Shown: positions 46,127 to 56,627, counted from the stretch's first letter. The stretch is DNA of 64,000 nt from a bacterium HR40 (GCA_002898275.1 BEIQ01000001.1:365899-429898); one strand, 5' to 3'. Notes: generated by a model from the sequence alone, not told the origin. Made by a program: numbers and translations.

Positions 46127-49003
46127 ATGACCACGATTGCCGAGCTGGAACGCACCTCGTTCCTCTACGGTGCCAATGCGCCGTTCATCGAGGAGCTCTT
46201 CCTGCGCTTTCTGCAGGATCCCACGAGTGTCGACCCGTCTTGGCGGGTCGTCTTCGAGGAGCTCGACGGCGACGCCCGCGGTCTCTTCGAACGCCTGCGC
46301 GAGGCCAGTCGACCGCGCCCGCCGGCGTCCGGTCGCGCCGCTGGACCGGCGTGGACGCCGACGGTCCACGACGATGCGGTGCGCAGCCTCATCCGCGATC
46401 ACCTGCGAGTGATCATGCTGATTCGCGCTTACCGGGTGCGCGGTCACCTCATCGCCGACCTCGATCCGCTCGGACTGACCGAGCGCGCCTACCATCCCGA
46501 GCTCGACTATCGGACTTATGGCTTTACCGAGGCCGACCTGGAGCGCGAGTTCTATCTCGACTTCGTGCTCGGGCTCGAGCGGGCGACGCTCGCCACCATC
46601 CTCGACGTGCTGAGGCGCACCTATAGCGGCACCGTCGGGGTGGAATTCCTGCACATCCAGGACCCGGAGCAGAAGGCCTGGATCCAGGCCAAGATCGAGG
46701 GGCGAGGAGGGATCTGGGACGCGAGCGCCGAGGACAAACGCGAAATCCTCCGCCAGCTCACCCTCGCCGAGGGCTTCGAGACCTTCCTCCATCGCCGCTT
46801 CCCCGGCACCAAACGCTTCGGCATCGACGGCGGGGAGAGTGCCATTCCGGCACTCGAGGCGATCATCCGCACCTATGCCGAGCTCGGCGCCGAGGAAGTG
46901 GTGTTGGGCATGGCCCACCGCGGCCGCCTCAATGTGCTCGCCAACGTCATGGGCAAGCCCTATGCCGCCATCCTCTCGGAATTCCAGGGCGAGGCGGTCT
47001 ACGACGCGGTGCAGGGTTCGGGCGACGTCAAATACCATCTCGGGACCTCGACCGATCGGGTGTTCGGGGATCGTCGCATCCACTTGTCGCTTACCGCCAA
47101 TCCTTCCCACCTGGAGGCCGTCGATCCGGTGGTGATGGGCAAGGCCCGAGCCAAGCAGCGACAGAAGGGGGACATCGAGCGTACCCGGGTCGGCAGCGTA
47201 CTGGTCCACGGCGATGCGGCCTTCATCGGCCAGGGGGTCGTGCACGAGTGCCTCGAGATGTCGGCCCTGCGCGGCTATCGCGTCGGCGGCACGGTGCACC
47301 TCATCGTCAACAATCAGATAGGCTTCACTACCAGCCCGGCTCAGGCGCGCAGCTCGCCCTACCCCTCCGACGTGGCGCGCGGCGTGCAGTGCCCGGTCTT
47401 CCACGTCAACGGCGACGATCCCATCGCGGTGGTGCAGGTGGCTCGGCTGGCCACGGAGTTCCGGCAGCGCTTTCGCAAGGATGTCGTCATCGACCTCTGG
47501 TGCTACCGGCGCCACGGGCACAACGAAAGCGACGAGCCGAGCTTCACCCAGCCGCTCATGTACCGGCGGATCGCCCAGCACCCGACGGTCCGGCAGATCC
47601 TCGCCGAGCGGCTGGAGGCCGAGGGTTTGCTCGCTCCCGGCGAGGCGGAGGAGATGCTGCAAGCGGTCTACCGCACCCTCGAGGAAGCGCACGAGGCCTC
47701 GCGCAGCTATCGGCCCAACAAGCTCGACTGGCTCGAGGGGGCATGGTCGGGTCTGCGGCCGGCACCGGTGGTCTATGTCCGGGGCACCACGGGCGTCCCG
47801 GTCGAGCGGCTGCGCGAGCTCGGGGTCAAACTCACCGAGCTGCCCCCCGAACTCAACGTCCATCCGCGGCTGCGGCGCATCATCGCCCAACGCCGCCGGA
47901 CGATCGAAGAAGGCGAGGGCATCGATTGGGCGACGGCCGAACAACTCGCCTTCGCCACCCTCCTCGTCGAGGGTTTTCCCGTCCGCCTGTCGGGCGAGGA
48001 TGTCGGTCGTGGCACCTTCTCGCAGCGCCATGCTGTCATCGTCGATCAAGTGACCGAGGAACACTACATTCCCCTCGCTCATCTCTCGCCCGATCAGGCC
48101 CCGGTCGAAATCGTCGACAGCATGCTGTCGGAGGAGGGTGTGCTCGGTTTCGAATACGGCTATTCGTTGGCCGACCCCAACTGTCTGACGATCTGGGAAG
48201 CGCAGTTCGGGGATTTCGCCAATGGCGCGCAGGTTTATTTCGATCAGTTCATCAGTTCAGGTGAAGCGAAATGGCTCAGGATGTCGGGGCTCGTCTGCTT
48301 GTTGCCCCACGGTTACGAAGGCCAAGGACCGGAACATAGTTCGGCGCGGATCGAACGGTTCCTGCAGCTTTACGCAGAGAACAATATTCAATGTGTCAAT
48401 TGTACGACACCTGCCAATTTTTTCCACGTCTTGCGGCGTCAGCTGCACCGCGATTTCCGCAAGCCACTGATCGTCTTCACCCCGAAGTCGCTGCTCCGGC
48501 ACCGTCGCTGCGTCTCCTCGCTCGCCGACATGGGGGTCGGCACGAGCTTCCACCGCGTGCTCTACGAACGTCCACCGGGCGAAGCCGATCAGCGGGTCGA
48601 GCGGGTCGTTCTGTGCAGCGGCAAGGTGTATTACGAGCTCCTCGAAACGCGCGCGGCGCTGGGCCTCGACGAGCGGGTGACCTTGGTGCGGCTCGAGCAA
48701 CTGGCGCCGTTTCCCGAGGAACCGCTGGTGGAGGAGCTCCGACGCTATCCCGAGGATGCGGTCTATGTCTGGTGCCAGGAGGAACCACGCAACATGGGCC
48801 CGTGGTTCTTCGTCGCACCGCGTATCGAGAACATCCTCGAACAGCTGGGCAAACGGTACAGCCGGCTCGCCTATGTCGGGCGCCCGCCGTCGGCCGCGAC
48901 CGCGACCGGCTTCGTGGCACAACATGAGCGCGAGCAGACGGCCCTTTTGCAGGCGGCCTTCACCGTCGCGCCGGGCGGTCGCTTTCCGGGAGACGAGCGA
49001 TGA
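46127..49003 (+). CDS. sucA: 2-oxoglutarate dehydrogenase E1 component
   Basis: A 958-residue thiamine diphosphate enzyme. The N-terminal SucB-binding segment ([17 protein letters not shown]) is followed by the active-site HRGRLNVL, the ThDP-Mg motif region around [17 protein letters not shown], and the conserved [15 protein letters not shown] and [14 protein letters not shown]. It decarboxylates 2-oxoglutarate and passes succinyl to SucB. Its stop overlaps the sucB ATG by 4 bp. Confidence 0.97.
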   Translation: MTTIAELERTSFLYGANAPFIEELFLRFLQDPTSVDPSWRVVFEELDGDARGLFERLREASRPRPPASGRAAGPAWTPTVHDDAVRSLIRDHLRVIMLIRAYRVRGHLIADLDPLGLTERAYHPELDYRTYGFTEADLEREFYLDFVLGLERATLATILDVLRRTYSGTVGVEFLHIQDPEQKAWIQAKIEGRGGIWDASAEDKREILRQLTLAEGFETFLHRRFPGTKRFGIDGGESAIPALEAIIRTYAELGAEEVVLGMAHRGRLNVLANVMGKPYAAILSEFQGEAVYDAVQGSGDVKYHLGTSTDRVFGDRRIHLSLTANPSHLEAVDPVVMGKARAKQRQKGDIERTRVGSVLVHGDAAFIGQGVVHECLEMSALRGYRVGGTVHLIVNNQIGFTTSPAQARSSPYPSDVARGVQCPVFHVNGDDPIAVVQVARLATEFRQRFRKDVVIDLWCYRRHGHNESDEPSFTQPLMYRRIAQHPTVRQILAERLEAEGLLAPGEAEEMLQAVYRTLEEAHEASRSYRPNKLDWLEGAWSGLRPAPVVYVRGTTGVPVERLRELGVKLTELPPELNVHPRLRRIIAQRRRTIEEGEGIDWATAEQLAFATLLVEGFPVRLSGEDVGRGTFSQRHAVIVDQVTEEHYIPLAHLSPDQAPVEIVDSMLSEEGVLGFEYGYSLADPNCLTIWEAQFGDFANGAQVYFDQFISSGEAKWLRMSGLVCLLPHGYEGQGPEHSSARIERFLQLYAENNIQCVNCTTPANFFHVLRRQLHRDFRKPLIVFTPKSLLRHRRCVSSLADMGVGTSFHRVLYERPPGEADQRVERVVLCSGKVYYELLETRAALGLDERVTLVRLEQLAPFPEEPLVEELRRYPEDAVYVWCQEEPRNMGPWFFVAPRIENILEQLGKRYSRLAYVGRPPSAATATGFVAQHEREQTALLQAAFTVAPGGRFPGDER

Positions 49004-50244
49004 CTGTGGACATCGTGGTGCCGGCACTCGGCGAGTCGGTCAGCGAAGCCACTGTCGCGCGCTGGCTCCGCAAGGCTGGGGAGACGGTGGCGCGCGACGA
49101 GCCGCTCGTGGAACTGGAGACCGACAAGGTGAGCCTCGAGGTGCCCGCACCCGTCTCGGGACGGCTCGTCGAAGTCCTGGTGCCGGAAGGCCGCGAGGTG
49201 GCGGTGGGTGCGGTCATCGGGCGCATCGAGGAGTTGAGCGAAGAGGCGGCGGCGCTGGGGGCCAAAGGGGCGCCGACTGCTGCGGCGGTGGAAGCGGCAC
49301 CGGCGGTCGCGGCCGAACCGGCTTTGCCGCCGCGACCCACGACCGAGGTGCGGGCGGGCCCGGCCGCCAGGCGTGTGGCCGCTGAGCTCGGGGTCGATCT
49401 CGCCGCGGTGACGCCCGGCGGGCCGCGGGGTGTGGTCACCAAGGAGGATGTCATGGCGCACGCGCGCACCGCCGCGCCCGCGGCGCCGCAGCCGGAGGTT
49501 CGCGCCGAGGCTCCCGGCGCGCCGACGACCGTGGCTGCGGACCGGCGGGAGGAGCGGGTGCGCATGACGCGCCTGCGCAAGCGCATCGCCGAACGCCTGA
49601 AACAGGCCCAGAACACCGCGGCCATGCTCACCACCTTCAACGAATGCGACATGAGCGCGGTCCTGGCGCTGCGCGAGCGCTATCGCGAGAGCTTCGAGAA
49701 AAAACACGGCGTGCGCCTCGGTCTCATGTCGTTCTTCGTCAAGGCGTGCATCGATGCGCTGCGTGCCTTCCCGGCGGTCAACGCCGAGATCGACGGCGAC
49801 GACATCGTTTTCAAATACTACTACGACATTGGCGTCGCGGTGAGCACCGATCAGGGTCTGGTGGTGCCGGTCCTGCGCGATGCCGACCGCATGTCGTTCG
49901 CCGAGATCGAGAAGGCGATCGCCGACCTCGGTCGCCGTGCGCGCGAGGGTCGGATCACGGTCGAGGAACTCACCGGTGGCACCTTCACCATCACGAACGG
50001 GGGCGTGTTCGGCTCGCTCATGAGTACACCCATCCTCAACCCGCCCCAGGTCGGGATCCTCGGCATGCACAAGGTGCAGAAACGCCCGGTGGTGGCGGAG
50101 GATGGTAGCATCGTGGTGCGGCCCATGATGTATCTCGCCCTGAGCTACGACCACCGCATCATCGACGGCCGGGAAGCGGTGTCCTTCCTCGTGCGGGTCA
50201 AGGAGTGCATCGAGCAGCCGGAACGGCTGCTGCTCGAGGTCTGA
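49000..50244 (+). CDS. sucB: Dihydrolipoyl succinyltransferase (E2 of 2-oxoglutarate dehydrogenase)
   Basis: A 414-residue E2: lipoyl domain with the lipoylated Lys in [11 protein letters not shown] (about K43), a Pro/Ala linker, a peripheral subunit-binding domain ([20 protein letters not shown]) and a catalytic domain ending with the HxxxDG motif in [14 protein letters not shown]. It transfers succinyl to CoA and forms the cubic core of the complex. Upstream overlap with sucA; lpd starts 17 bp downstream. Confidence 0.97.
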   Translation: MTVDIVVPALGESVSEATVARWLRKAGETVARDEPLVELETDKVSLEVPAPVSGRLVEVLVPEGREVAVGAVIGRIEELSEEAAALGAKGAPTAAAVEAAPAVAAEPALPPRPTTEVRAGPAARRVAAELGVDLAAVTPGGPRGVVTKEDVMAHARTAAPAAPQPEVRAEAPGAPTTVAADRREERVRMTRLRKRIAERLKQAQNTAAMLTTFNECDMSAVLALRERYRESFEKKHGVRLGLMSFFVKACIDALRAFPAVNAEIDGDDIVFKYYYDIGVAVSTDQGLVVPVLRDADRMSFAEIEKAIADLGRRAREGRITVEELTGGTFTITNGGVFGSLMSTPILNPPQVGILGMHKVQKRPVVAEDGSIVVRPMMYLALSYDHRIIDGREAVSFLVRVKECIEQPERLLLEV

Positions 50245-50261
50245 GGCTGACGGAGAGGGCG

Positions 50262-51674
50262 ATGACGCAACCGGATTACGACGTCGTCGTCGTCGGCGGC
50301 GGCCCCGGGGGCTATGTCTGTGCCATTGCCGCGGCCCAGCGCGGCCTGCGCACGGCGTGCGTCGAGGCGCGCGACAGACTGGGCGGCACCTGTCTCAACA
50401 TCGGTTGCATCCCGTCCAAAGCGTTGCTCCACTCCTCCCATCTCTTCGAGCTCGCCCGCCAGGGACTGGCGGACCACGGCATCGAGGTGGGAGTGCCGCG
50501 GCTCGACCTCGCCCGCATGATGGCGCGCAAGGACAGAGTGGTCGCCGATCTCACGCGCGGCATCGCCTATCTTTTCCGCAAGAATGGGGTCGAACATGTG
50601 CACGGCCACGGCCGGCTCTCCGGACCCGGACGGCTGACGGTCACGGCTCCCGACGGCAGCACGCGCACATTGACCGCTCGTTCCATCGTGATCGCCACAG
50701 GCTCCGAGCCGGCCACGCTTCCCGGTGTGGAGTTCGACGAGGAGCGCATCCTTTCCTCCACCGGTGCCCTATCCCTCGACCGCGTACCGGACCATCTGGT
50801 CGTTGTCGGAGCTGGCTACATCGGTCTGGAACTCGGGACCGTCTGGCGGCGGCTCGGGGCGCGCGTGACGGTGGTCGAGTATCTCGACCGGATCCTGCCG
50901 GGAACCGACGGCGAGGTGGCGGGCCAGCTGCAACGCATCCTCGCGCGCCAAGGCCTCGTCTTCCGCCTGGGTCGACGGGTCGAGGCAGTGGAACGGACGG
51001 CAGAAGGGGTGCGGGTCGCGATCCGGCCGTCGGCGGGGGAGGGCGCGGTCGAGGTGCTCGAGGGGGATGCGGTTTTGATCGCCATCGGCCGGAGGCCGTT
51101 CGTCGCGGGACTCGGCCTGGAGACGGTAGGGCTCGCACCCGATGAGCGCGGCGCGATTCCCGTGGACGAGGAGCTGCGCACCCCCGTCCCAGGCATCTGG
51201 GCGATCGGCGATGTGGTGCGCGGGCCCATGCTCGCCCACAAGGCCGAGGAAGAGGGTATGGCGGTAGCCGAGCGGATCGCAGGCGGGTTCGCGCCCGTCG
51301 ATTACGGCGTCATTCCCGCCGTCGTCTACACCGCTCCGGAAGTGGCGTCGGTCGGTCGCACCCAAGAGGAGCTCCAGTCCTCCGGCATCGACGTCCGCGT
51401 GGGCAAGTTTCCTTTCAGCGCCAACAGCCGCGCCCGTACCACCGGGGATACCGAGGGCTTCGTCAAGATCCTCGCCGATGCCGCGAGTGACCGGGTGCTC
51501 GGCTGCCATATCCTCGGCCCGGAAGCCGGGATCCTGGTGGCCGAGGTGGCGATGGCCATGGCCTTCGGAGCGACGAGCGAGGACATCGCCCGCACCTGCC
51601 ACGCCCATCCGACCCTCGAGGAAGCGGTCAAGGAAGCGGCTTTGGCCGCCTTCGCGAAGCCGATCCACATCTAG
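50262..51674 (+). CDS. lpd: Dihydrolipoyl dehydrogenase (E3)
   Basis: A 470-residue FAD/NAD flavoprotein: FAD motif VVVVGGGPGGYVCAIAAAQ, redox disulfide in GGTCLNIGCIPSKALLHSS, NAD motif [15 protein letters not shown] and C-terminal catalytic HAHPTLEEAVKEAAL. It reoxidises dihydrolipoamide for the 2-oxoglutarate complex and perhaps pyruvate dehydrogenase. ATG 50262 follows GGAGAGGG. Last gene of the TCA operon. Confidence 0.97.
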   Translation: MTQPDYDVVVVGGGPGGYVCAIAAAQRGLRTACVEARDRLGGTCLNIGCIPSKALLHSSHLFELARQGLADHGIEVGVPRLDLARMMARKDRVVADLTRGIAYLFRKNGVEHVHGHGRLSGPGRLTVTAPDGSTRTLTARSIVIATGSEPATLPGVEFDEERILSSTGALSLDRVPDHLVVVGAGYIGLELGTVWRRLGARVTVVEYLDRILPGTDGEVAGQLQRILARQGLVFRLGRRVEAVERTAEGVRVAIRPSAGEGAVEVLEGDAVLIAIGRRPFVAGLGLETVGLAPDERGAIPVDEELRTPVPGIWAIGDVVRGPMLAHKAEEEGMAVAERIAGGFAPVDYGVIPAVVYTAPEVASVGRTQEELQSSGIDVRVGKFPFSANSRARTTGDTEGFVKILADAASDRVLGCHILGPEAGILVAEVAMAMAFGATSEDIARTCHAHPTLEEAVKEAALAAFAKPIHI

Positions 51675-52593
51675 CGCCCCGAACCGAAGGCGCGATGGCG
51701 CGGGCTGCGCGAACGCGGAATTCGCCGCGCAGCCAGGATCGCGAGGGGGACCGCGAGGGGGATGCGACCGACTCGGCAGCCGGTGGGATGTCGCGCTGGC
51801 GCCGAGAGCGCCCAGGGCGCATCTCCGAGTGGTAGCGGGGGACTGACCACGCCTGGCGACGGCTCCCCGACCATCCCCCCCGTTGGCGCGAACGGAGGAC
51901 GGATCCTCGCCACCCCGCTCGCCTTCGCAGGAGACCGGCGCGAGGGCGAACTGGGGCCCGCAGACGAAGCGGAGGCTGGGGCCCCTGCGCGACGCTCCCA
52001 GCCATGACCGGGCAGCTGCACCGTCACTCGGCGAAGGCCGAAGGCCCGCTCCCGCGGCGCGAGACGGGTCGCCAGGTGGGTACGAATCCGTACCCAAGCG
52101 CCGTCCCGGCTTCGGCATAGGACGACCAGACGCGCGGGGCGGTCGCCCGGCCCGTTCGCCGGCATCCGGACTCCTCCCCCGCAGGCGACCTGTCCGCGAG
52201 ACGGGGCTAGGGGCCGTGGCGGCCCCGGCTTTGGGGGGTGCCTAGGTCCGTGGCCGTGGCAACGGAGGCAGCGATTCCGGCCGGCACGCCATGGTACCGG
52301 GGCTGGTGCAGGAGCGGTACGACCGTCCACCGGCCGATCGATCTCCGTACCCGCAGAAGTTGTGTCCGGCGTCGCGCGCGGGTGCGCTCCGCTGTTCGCC
52401 GCGGTCGCCAGAGAGGTGGAAGGCAGCATCCTCGCCCGCGGCGGCCGCTCGGGGAATAGCGGTCAGGGATCGCGCTCGGGCGTGGAGAAGCCACGGCAAA
52501 CGAGGTCCGCTAGCCGCTCGACCAGCGCGGCACCTTTCGGATGGCGCATGCCGACCGCGCGACCCGTCGTCCGCGAACCCGACTCGGAGGTGT
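51675..52593. other. Gene-free 919-bp region
   Basis: Open frames on both strands are long only because of high GC and give Arg/Pro/Ser-rich translations without domains, good starts or neighbour-like codon use. A perfect hairpin (GGGTACG/CGTACCC, 4-nt loop) lies at 52078-52095, not in a tRNA context. The region separates the TCA operon from a convergent minus-strand cassette. No mobile element or RNA gene was recognised. Confidence 0.4.
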
Positions 52594-53277
52594 CTATCTG
52601 GGGCCGCTTCGCTCGGCGGTCCTCGATCGGGCGATCTGCGCTGGTCGGCTGCCCGCAAGGGGAGCGTCGAGGAGGCGCTCCAGCTGTTCCTCGAGCCCAG
52701 CCGCACGCGCCCAGCCCACGAGCCAGCCGTCGCGACGGCGCGCGAGCGCCTGCAGGTCTCGCCGGAGGTGCGGCAGGATGCTGGGATCCGGAGGCTTCGC
52801 GAGGAGAAGTGCGAGGGGCGCGCGGACTCGGACAAGCGAAGGACTGACTGGTCCCGTTCGATAGGAGAGGGCGAGTGCCCGTCTGGCCGTCTCCGGCTCG
52901 CCCAGCGCCAGATGGACGTGGGCGAGGAGGGCCCAGGCGAAGGGCTGCGCCGGATCGCGGGCAAGCCCGCGCTCGAAATGACGGGCAGCGTCCGCGAAGA
53001 GCGGGAGGGCGTCGGCGGTCGAGGAGGCGACGAGCCGGCGGGCACGCGCGAGAGCCAACAGGCCGAGATCGACTTCTGCCGGGCTCGAGTCGCCGAAGGC
53101 GACAGCCAGCGCCCGCGAGGCCTCGAGTCGGGCTTCTCCGCCAGCCGCGGGCTGGAGCCCATGGACGAGAGCGGCCCTCGCCGGGTTGCCGGCGGTCAGG
53201 GCGATTTCGAGGATGGCCGCAGGAACGGCGACAGCCAGCAACAGCAGCGACCCGACCAGGAGCAGCGCCTGCACCAT
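52594..53277 (-). CDS. Membrane-anchored TPR-like protein, function unknown
   Basis: A 227-residue protein. One N-terminal helix (VQALLLVGSLLLLAVAVPAAIL) anchors an all-helical domain with TPR-like periodicity, best seen in FERGLARDPAQPFAWALLAH followed by LALGEPETARRALALSYRTG. It is the last gene of a three-gene minus-strand set encoding envelope-type proteins and probably acts outside the membrane as a scaffold. The C-terminus is Arg-rich. No catalytic motif seen. Confidence 0.75.
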   Translation of the reverse strand: MVQALLLVGSLLLLAVAVPAAILEIALTAGNPARAALVHGLQPAAGGEARLEASRALAVAFGDSSPAEVDLGLLALARARRLVASSTADALPLFADAARHFERGLARDPAQPFAWALLAHVHLALGEPETARRALALSYRTGPVSPSLVRVRAPLALLLAKPPDPSILPHLRRDLQALARRRDGWLVGWARAAGLEEQLERLLDAPLAGSRPAQIARSRTAERSGPR

Positions 53278-53379
53278 CGCCTCACTGCCCTGCCTGACGA
53301 CCGTTCGACGGAGGGGCCCGATGTCGTTCTATCCCCAGCTATCCGGCCAGGCCGTCGGGTGGCTCCAACGCTCGCCCAC

Positions 53380-54096
53380 TCAGCTCGGGCTTGCCGGCAC
53401 ATCGCCCGGGCGGTCGGGCGAGACGGCGGCGGGAATCCCTCCGAGGTTGCCAAAAACGTCGGTTCCGAAACTCGCGCCACCGCCTCCGGCGCTGCCGCCG
53501 TCCTGATTGCCCGCGCTGCCGCTGTCGGTGGGATCGGGGCTCGCGAGTATCCCCTGCTGTTGTGCGGCACTGGCGACGATATTGCGGGTCTCCGGGTCGA
53601 GGCCAGGCGTCTCGAGGGCTCCCGCCAATGCCGCTGGAAGACCGACCGCATGGGGAGAGGTGCCGCTGGCAGCCTCGACGGCCACGGCCTGCACCAACGA
53701 CTCGAGGAAGGCCGGGAAACGCGAACCGAGCTCCAGGGCAGCCGCGAGAAAGGCCTGCGCCGCCTGCGCTGCCGTCACGCCAGCTCCCGGAACCGTCCCG
53801 ACCGCTTCTGCCGCCCCGACGGCAGCGAGCACGGCGTGACGGGCCAAAACCTCCGGGTCGGACGTGCCTCCCATCAGCGCGGCGATGAGCTCCTGGGCGG
53901 TCACCGCCATCGCCCGACCCGCCCGAAGTTCTCCAGCCACGAGTGCGATGACCGCGGCGCGCAACGCGGTATCCCCTCGCGCCGCCGCTTCCTGCAGCGC
54001 TGCCCGTTGCGCCTCGTCGAGCGCCAGTCCGGCGGGCGAACCGGCGAGACCGAAAGCGAGCACCGCGCAACCGAGCAACCCGAGCGATCGCCGCAT
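53380..54096 (-). CDS. Secreted protein of unknown function, Ala/Gly-rich
   Basis: A 238-residue protein with a clear signal peptide (MRRSLGLLGCAVLAFGLAGS) and an excellent Shine-Dalgarno (GGAGGAGG). The mature part is Ala-rich and helical to about residue 190. A flexible Gly/Ser/Asp-rich tail follows (GSAGNQDGGSAGGGG), with a Phe-Gly patch near the end. It starts a likely transcript with the TPR-like gene 102 bp downstream. No family recognised. Confidence 0.75.
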   Translation of the reverse strand: MRRSLGLLGCAVLAFGLAGSPAGLALDEAQRAALQEAAARGDTALRAAVIALVAGELRAGRAMAVTAQELIAALMGGTSDPEVLARHAVLAAVGAAEAVGTVPGAGVTAAQAAQAFLAAALELGSRFPAFLESLVQAVAVEAASGTSPHAVGLPAALAGALETPGLDPETRNIVASAAQQQGILASPDPTDSGSAGNQDGGSAGGGGASFGTDVFGNLGGIPAAVSPDRPGDVPASPS

Positions 54097-54464
54097 GATC
54101 CTCCTCCTCTCTCGGCGTCTTACGACCGTGGCCCGCGCGACGGGACGACACCATAGGTACAAAAAACCCGGAGAGCGAGCAAGCGTTGGTTGAGTTGCCC
54201 GCTCGCCGCTGTCCCGACGGTACCGCGCAACCGTTGCCAGGCCGTTAAGGGGGACCGTCTCCAGGCCAGCTACCCCTCTCTCGAAAGTCGCCGCATGCGA
54301 TCGGTCGCGGTCTGTCGTCAGCGGCGAGGCCTCGAGCTCCGCGGCGGTTGGGCGGGCATCGCGCGCCGGGGACTCGGCGCTCGGATGCGCTCCTCTGGCT
54401 GGCTGGCCGTTCCGCTGGAGCGTCCCGTTCATGCTGGTGAGCGGGTCCTGCGACGGGAAGGTTC
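54097..54464. other. 368-bp intergenic region
   Basis: No gene is supported here. It contains an AT-richer patch (GGTACAAAAAACCCGG near 54157) about 60 bp upstream of the secreted-protein gene that may be its promoter, and a TTAA half-site near 54245. Confidence 0.3.
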
Positions 54465-55370
54465 TCACGACAGGGGAAGGGCCGGAGGCGTAGCCATCGC
54501 CGCGCCACTGACGAGGGCGGCGAGCGCCGCGGCAGCCAGGACGAGCGGATCCATGGCGATCGGTCGTCGGCCGCGGGCACTCCGAACCAGTGCGAGCGCG
54601 AGGGCGAGTCCGAGGGTCGCGAGCGCCGACCAGCCGCTCAGTCCCAGGATCGCCACCGTGCCCGGTCGGTTGGAGAGCACCGCGAGATGCGCGAGGATCG
54701 CGAGGAGCGCGGCGAGGGCGAGCGCGGCGTCGCGGGCGAGATCGCCGAAGCCCGGCCGCCGACGCGGGGCTGGGTTGCGAGCGAGCAGGAGCGTCGGCCC
54801 TTCGTCGACGAGACGGCCGAACAAAGCGAGGGCTGCCCCGAGGACCACGAGCTCGAGCCCGCGGCCGGCGGCGAGGGCAATGCTGCCGATGTCGGTGGCG
54901 AGCCCGCCGCAGAGCCCGGTGATCGCCAGGTCGAGGGCGAGCGGCTGGCGCGGGCCCAGAACGGACACGACCCTGAGGCCGGCGAACAGCGCCACAGCGA
55001 GGACCGCGCCCGGACCCTGCGGGAGCAGGGCCGCGATCGCCGCCACCAGGAGGGCTGCGACAAGGCCGCGCTGGCGCAGCGACGAACGGCGGTTGCCCAC
55101 GAGATCGACGAGCAGGGCGACGCAACCGATGCCCAGCCAAGCGGCGCAGAGTGCGAGCGCACCTCGGGCGGAAAGCGGTTCGCCGGTGGCAAAGGCCGGA
55201 AGGAGAGCCGGAAGCCCGGCTGCGAGACTTGGCGCTCGCCAAGCGGTCAGCGATCCATCCGCTGGCGCGACGCGATTTCGGTCGCCATTCGCCAGCCGGG
55301 GCTCGAGCGGGCGGAATCGATCCTTCGGGTGTGGGAGGAATGGGCGAAGGCTCGCGACCGTAGCTGGCAT
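54465..55370 (-). CDS. Polytopic membrane protein, distantly UbiA-like
   Basis: A 301-residue protein with about 7-9 hydrophobic helices. The layout recalls UbiA prenyltransferases, including a basic loop after helix 2 (LVDLVGNRRSSLRQRG) and FGRLVDEG between later helices. The canonical Asp-rich metal motifs (NDxxDxxxD) are absent, so catalysis of that type is doubtful. ATG 55370 was chosen because upstream residues in frame are Arg/Ser/Pro-rich. A CtrA-like box lies 51 bp upstream. First gene of the minus-strand cassette. Confidence 0.65.
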   Translation of the reverse strand: MPATVASLRPFLPHPKDRFRPLEPRLANGDRNRVAPADGSLTAWRAPSLAAGLPALLPAFATGEPLSARGALALCAAWLGIGCVALLVDLVGNRRSSLRQRGLVAALLVAAIAALLPQGPGAVLAVALFAGLRVVSVLGPRQPLALDLAITGLCGGLATDIGSIALAAGRGLELVVLGAALALFGRLVDEGPTLLLARNPAPRRRPGFGDLARDAALALAALLAILAHLAVLSNRPGTVAILGLSGWSALATLGLALALALVRSARGRRPIAMDPLVLAAAALAALVSGAAMATPPALPLS

Positions 55371-55420
55371 GGCGGCGCTCCCGTACGCTTGGGAACCGCG
55401 GAGAGGATCGCAGCCTTTGG

Positions 55421-55436
55421 TTAAAGGAAGGTTAAC
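55421..55436. promoter_or_regulatory. CtrA-like box TTAA-N7-TTAAC
   Basis: TTAA (55421-55424), 7-bp spacer, TTAAC (55432-55436), an exact match to the full-length CtrA consensus of alphaproteobacteria, 51 bp upstream of the polytopic membrane protein gene. On the other side the nuclease gene starts 134 bp away. No ctrA gene is in the window. Confidence 0.55.
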
Positions 55437-55569
55437 CCTGCGCGCCCATCGACCCGCCACACGGACCCGCTGACGTGCCGGTACCCAGATATGCGCGGTC
55501 GCGCGAACGACTTGCCTTCCGACCGTTCGGTCGCTGCTTTGGGGGCGGACGCCTCCAGACGTCGGGACC

Positions 55570-56019
55570 ATGGGATCCATGTGGCGAATCGCAGCCGGGC
55601 TGTTGCTCGCTGCGGCAATCCCGGTGGCGGCTGCGGAGCCGTTTTCCGGAACGGTGACGAGGGTGCGGGACGGGGACACCATCGAGGTCGACGGTCGTCC
55701 CGTCCGCCTCAAAGGGATCGCGGCGCCGGAACGTCGCCAACCTCTCGGCGAGGTCGCGAGCCGCGCCATGCGCGCCTTGGCCCTCGGCCAGAGGGTGGTC
55801 TGCGCGCCAGACGGCAGCCGCTCCTACGAGCGAATCGTTGCCATTTGCGAGCTGTCCGGCGTCGATCTGGCGGCCTTTCTCGTCGCCCGCGGCTTGGCCC
55901 GCGACTGCCCGCGCTTTTCCGGCGGCCGCTATGCCGCGCTCGAGGCTGCCCTCGGGACGGATGCGCGGATTCGCAAGGAGTACCCGTTGCCCGCCTACTG
56001 CCGGCCGAAGAGCCGCTAG
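55570..56019 (+). CDS. Secreted thermonuclease-like (SNase) protein
   Basis: A 149-residue protein: signal peptide (WRIAAGLLLAAAIPVAAA), then an SNase OB fold (VTRVRDGDTIEVDGRPVRLK, GIAAPERRQPLGEVASRAMR). The catalytic Asp (GDT), Glu (APE) and a later Arg-containing segment (YERIVAICELSGVDLAAFLV) are present, so it is probably an active periplasmic or secreted nuclease. A second in-frame ATG at 55579 is an alternative start. Confidence 0.88.
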   Translation: MGSMWRIAAGLLLAAAIPVAAAEPFSGTVTRVRDGDTIEVDGRPVRLKGIAAPERRQPLGEVASRAMRALALGQRVVCAPDGSRSYERIVAICELSGVDLAAFLVARGLARDCPRFSGGRYAALEAALGTDARIRKEYPLPAYCRPKSR

Positions 56020-56192
56020 GCGGTATTCCCACGAGGGGCCGCGCTCGGGCTTGACGAAGGCCAGGCGCGTCGGCGACTGGTCGAGTGGCACGGGCGAGGG
56101 ATGGGGGATGCCGACCGGACACCAGGCCCGAGCGGGGACCACAATCGCCCACATGTGCCCTCCCTCTGCGCCGACGCCCGAAGGAGACGCCC

Positions 56193-56621
56193 ATGTTCCG
56201 CGACATCCTCGTTCCCGTCGATCTCCACGACCCGGAGATCTGGCAGAAAGCTCTCGAGACCGCCGTTACCTTGGCGGAGACTTTCGGCGCGCGTCTGCAC
56301 CTGCAGACGGTATTGCCGGATGTCGGCATCGCCTCCCTCGCCCAATATTTTCCCCCCGACTGGGAAGAGAAGATGCGGGCGAGCGCGCTCAGCGAGCTCG
56401 AAAAGTTGGCCCAGCGCGCGGTACCCGAGACGGTCGAAGTCAGCCTCCTGGTGTCGGCCGGTAGCATTTGGCGGGAGATCGTGCGCGCTGCCGAGGAACG
56501 TGGCTGCGATCTCGTGGTGATGGGTTCCCATCGGCCGGGTCTGCGCGACTATCTCATCGGGGCCAATGCCATCAAGGTGGCCGAACACGTTCCCTGTTCG
56601 GTGATGGTGGTCCGCGGCTGA
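56193..56621 (+). CDS. Universal stress protein (UspA family)
   Basis: A 142-residue UspA domain (MFRDILVPVDLHDPEIWQKA). The ATP-binding signature G-x2-G-x9-G(S/N) is approximated by GSHRPGLRDYLIGANAIKVA near the C-terminus, followed by PCSVMVVRG. AAGGAG precedes ATG 56193. It is convergent with the PRPP synthetase gene (6-bp gap). Single-domain Usp proteins often accumulate under growth arrest or anoxia; regulation here is not visible. Confidence 0.92.
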   Translation: MFRDILVPVDLHDPEIWQKALETAVTLAETFGARLHLQTVLPDVGIASLAQYFPPDWEEKMRASALSELEKLAQRAVPETVEVSLLVSAGSIWREIVRAAEERGCDLVVMGSHRPGLRDYLIGANAIKVAEHVPCSVMVVRG

Positions 56622-56627
56622 GCCCCT

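Noticed and set aside
46082-48082. 666-codon minus-strand open frame opposite sucA
   Set aside because: Antisense shadow of a conserved 2-oxoglutarate dehydrogenase gene.
52078-52095. Hairpin with GAATCC loop region resembling a tRNA T-arm
   Set aside because: The stem is 7 bp with a 4-nt loop and no acceptor, D or anticodon arm can be built around it.
54190-55473. 427-codon plus-strand open frame across the polytopic membrane protein
   Set aside because: Arg/Ser-rich low-complexity translation; the minus strand gives a coherent set of hydrophobic helices instead.
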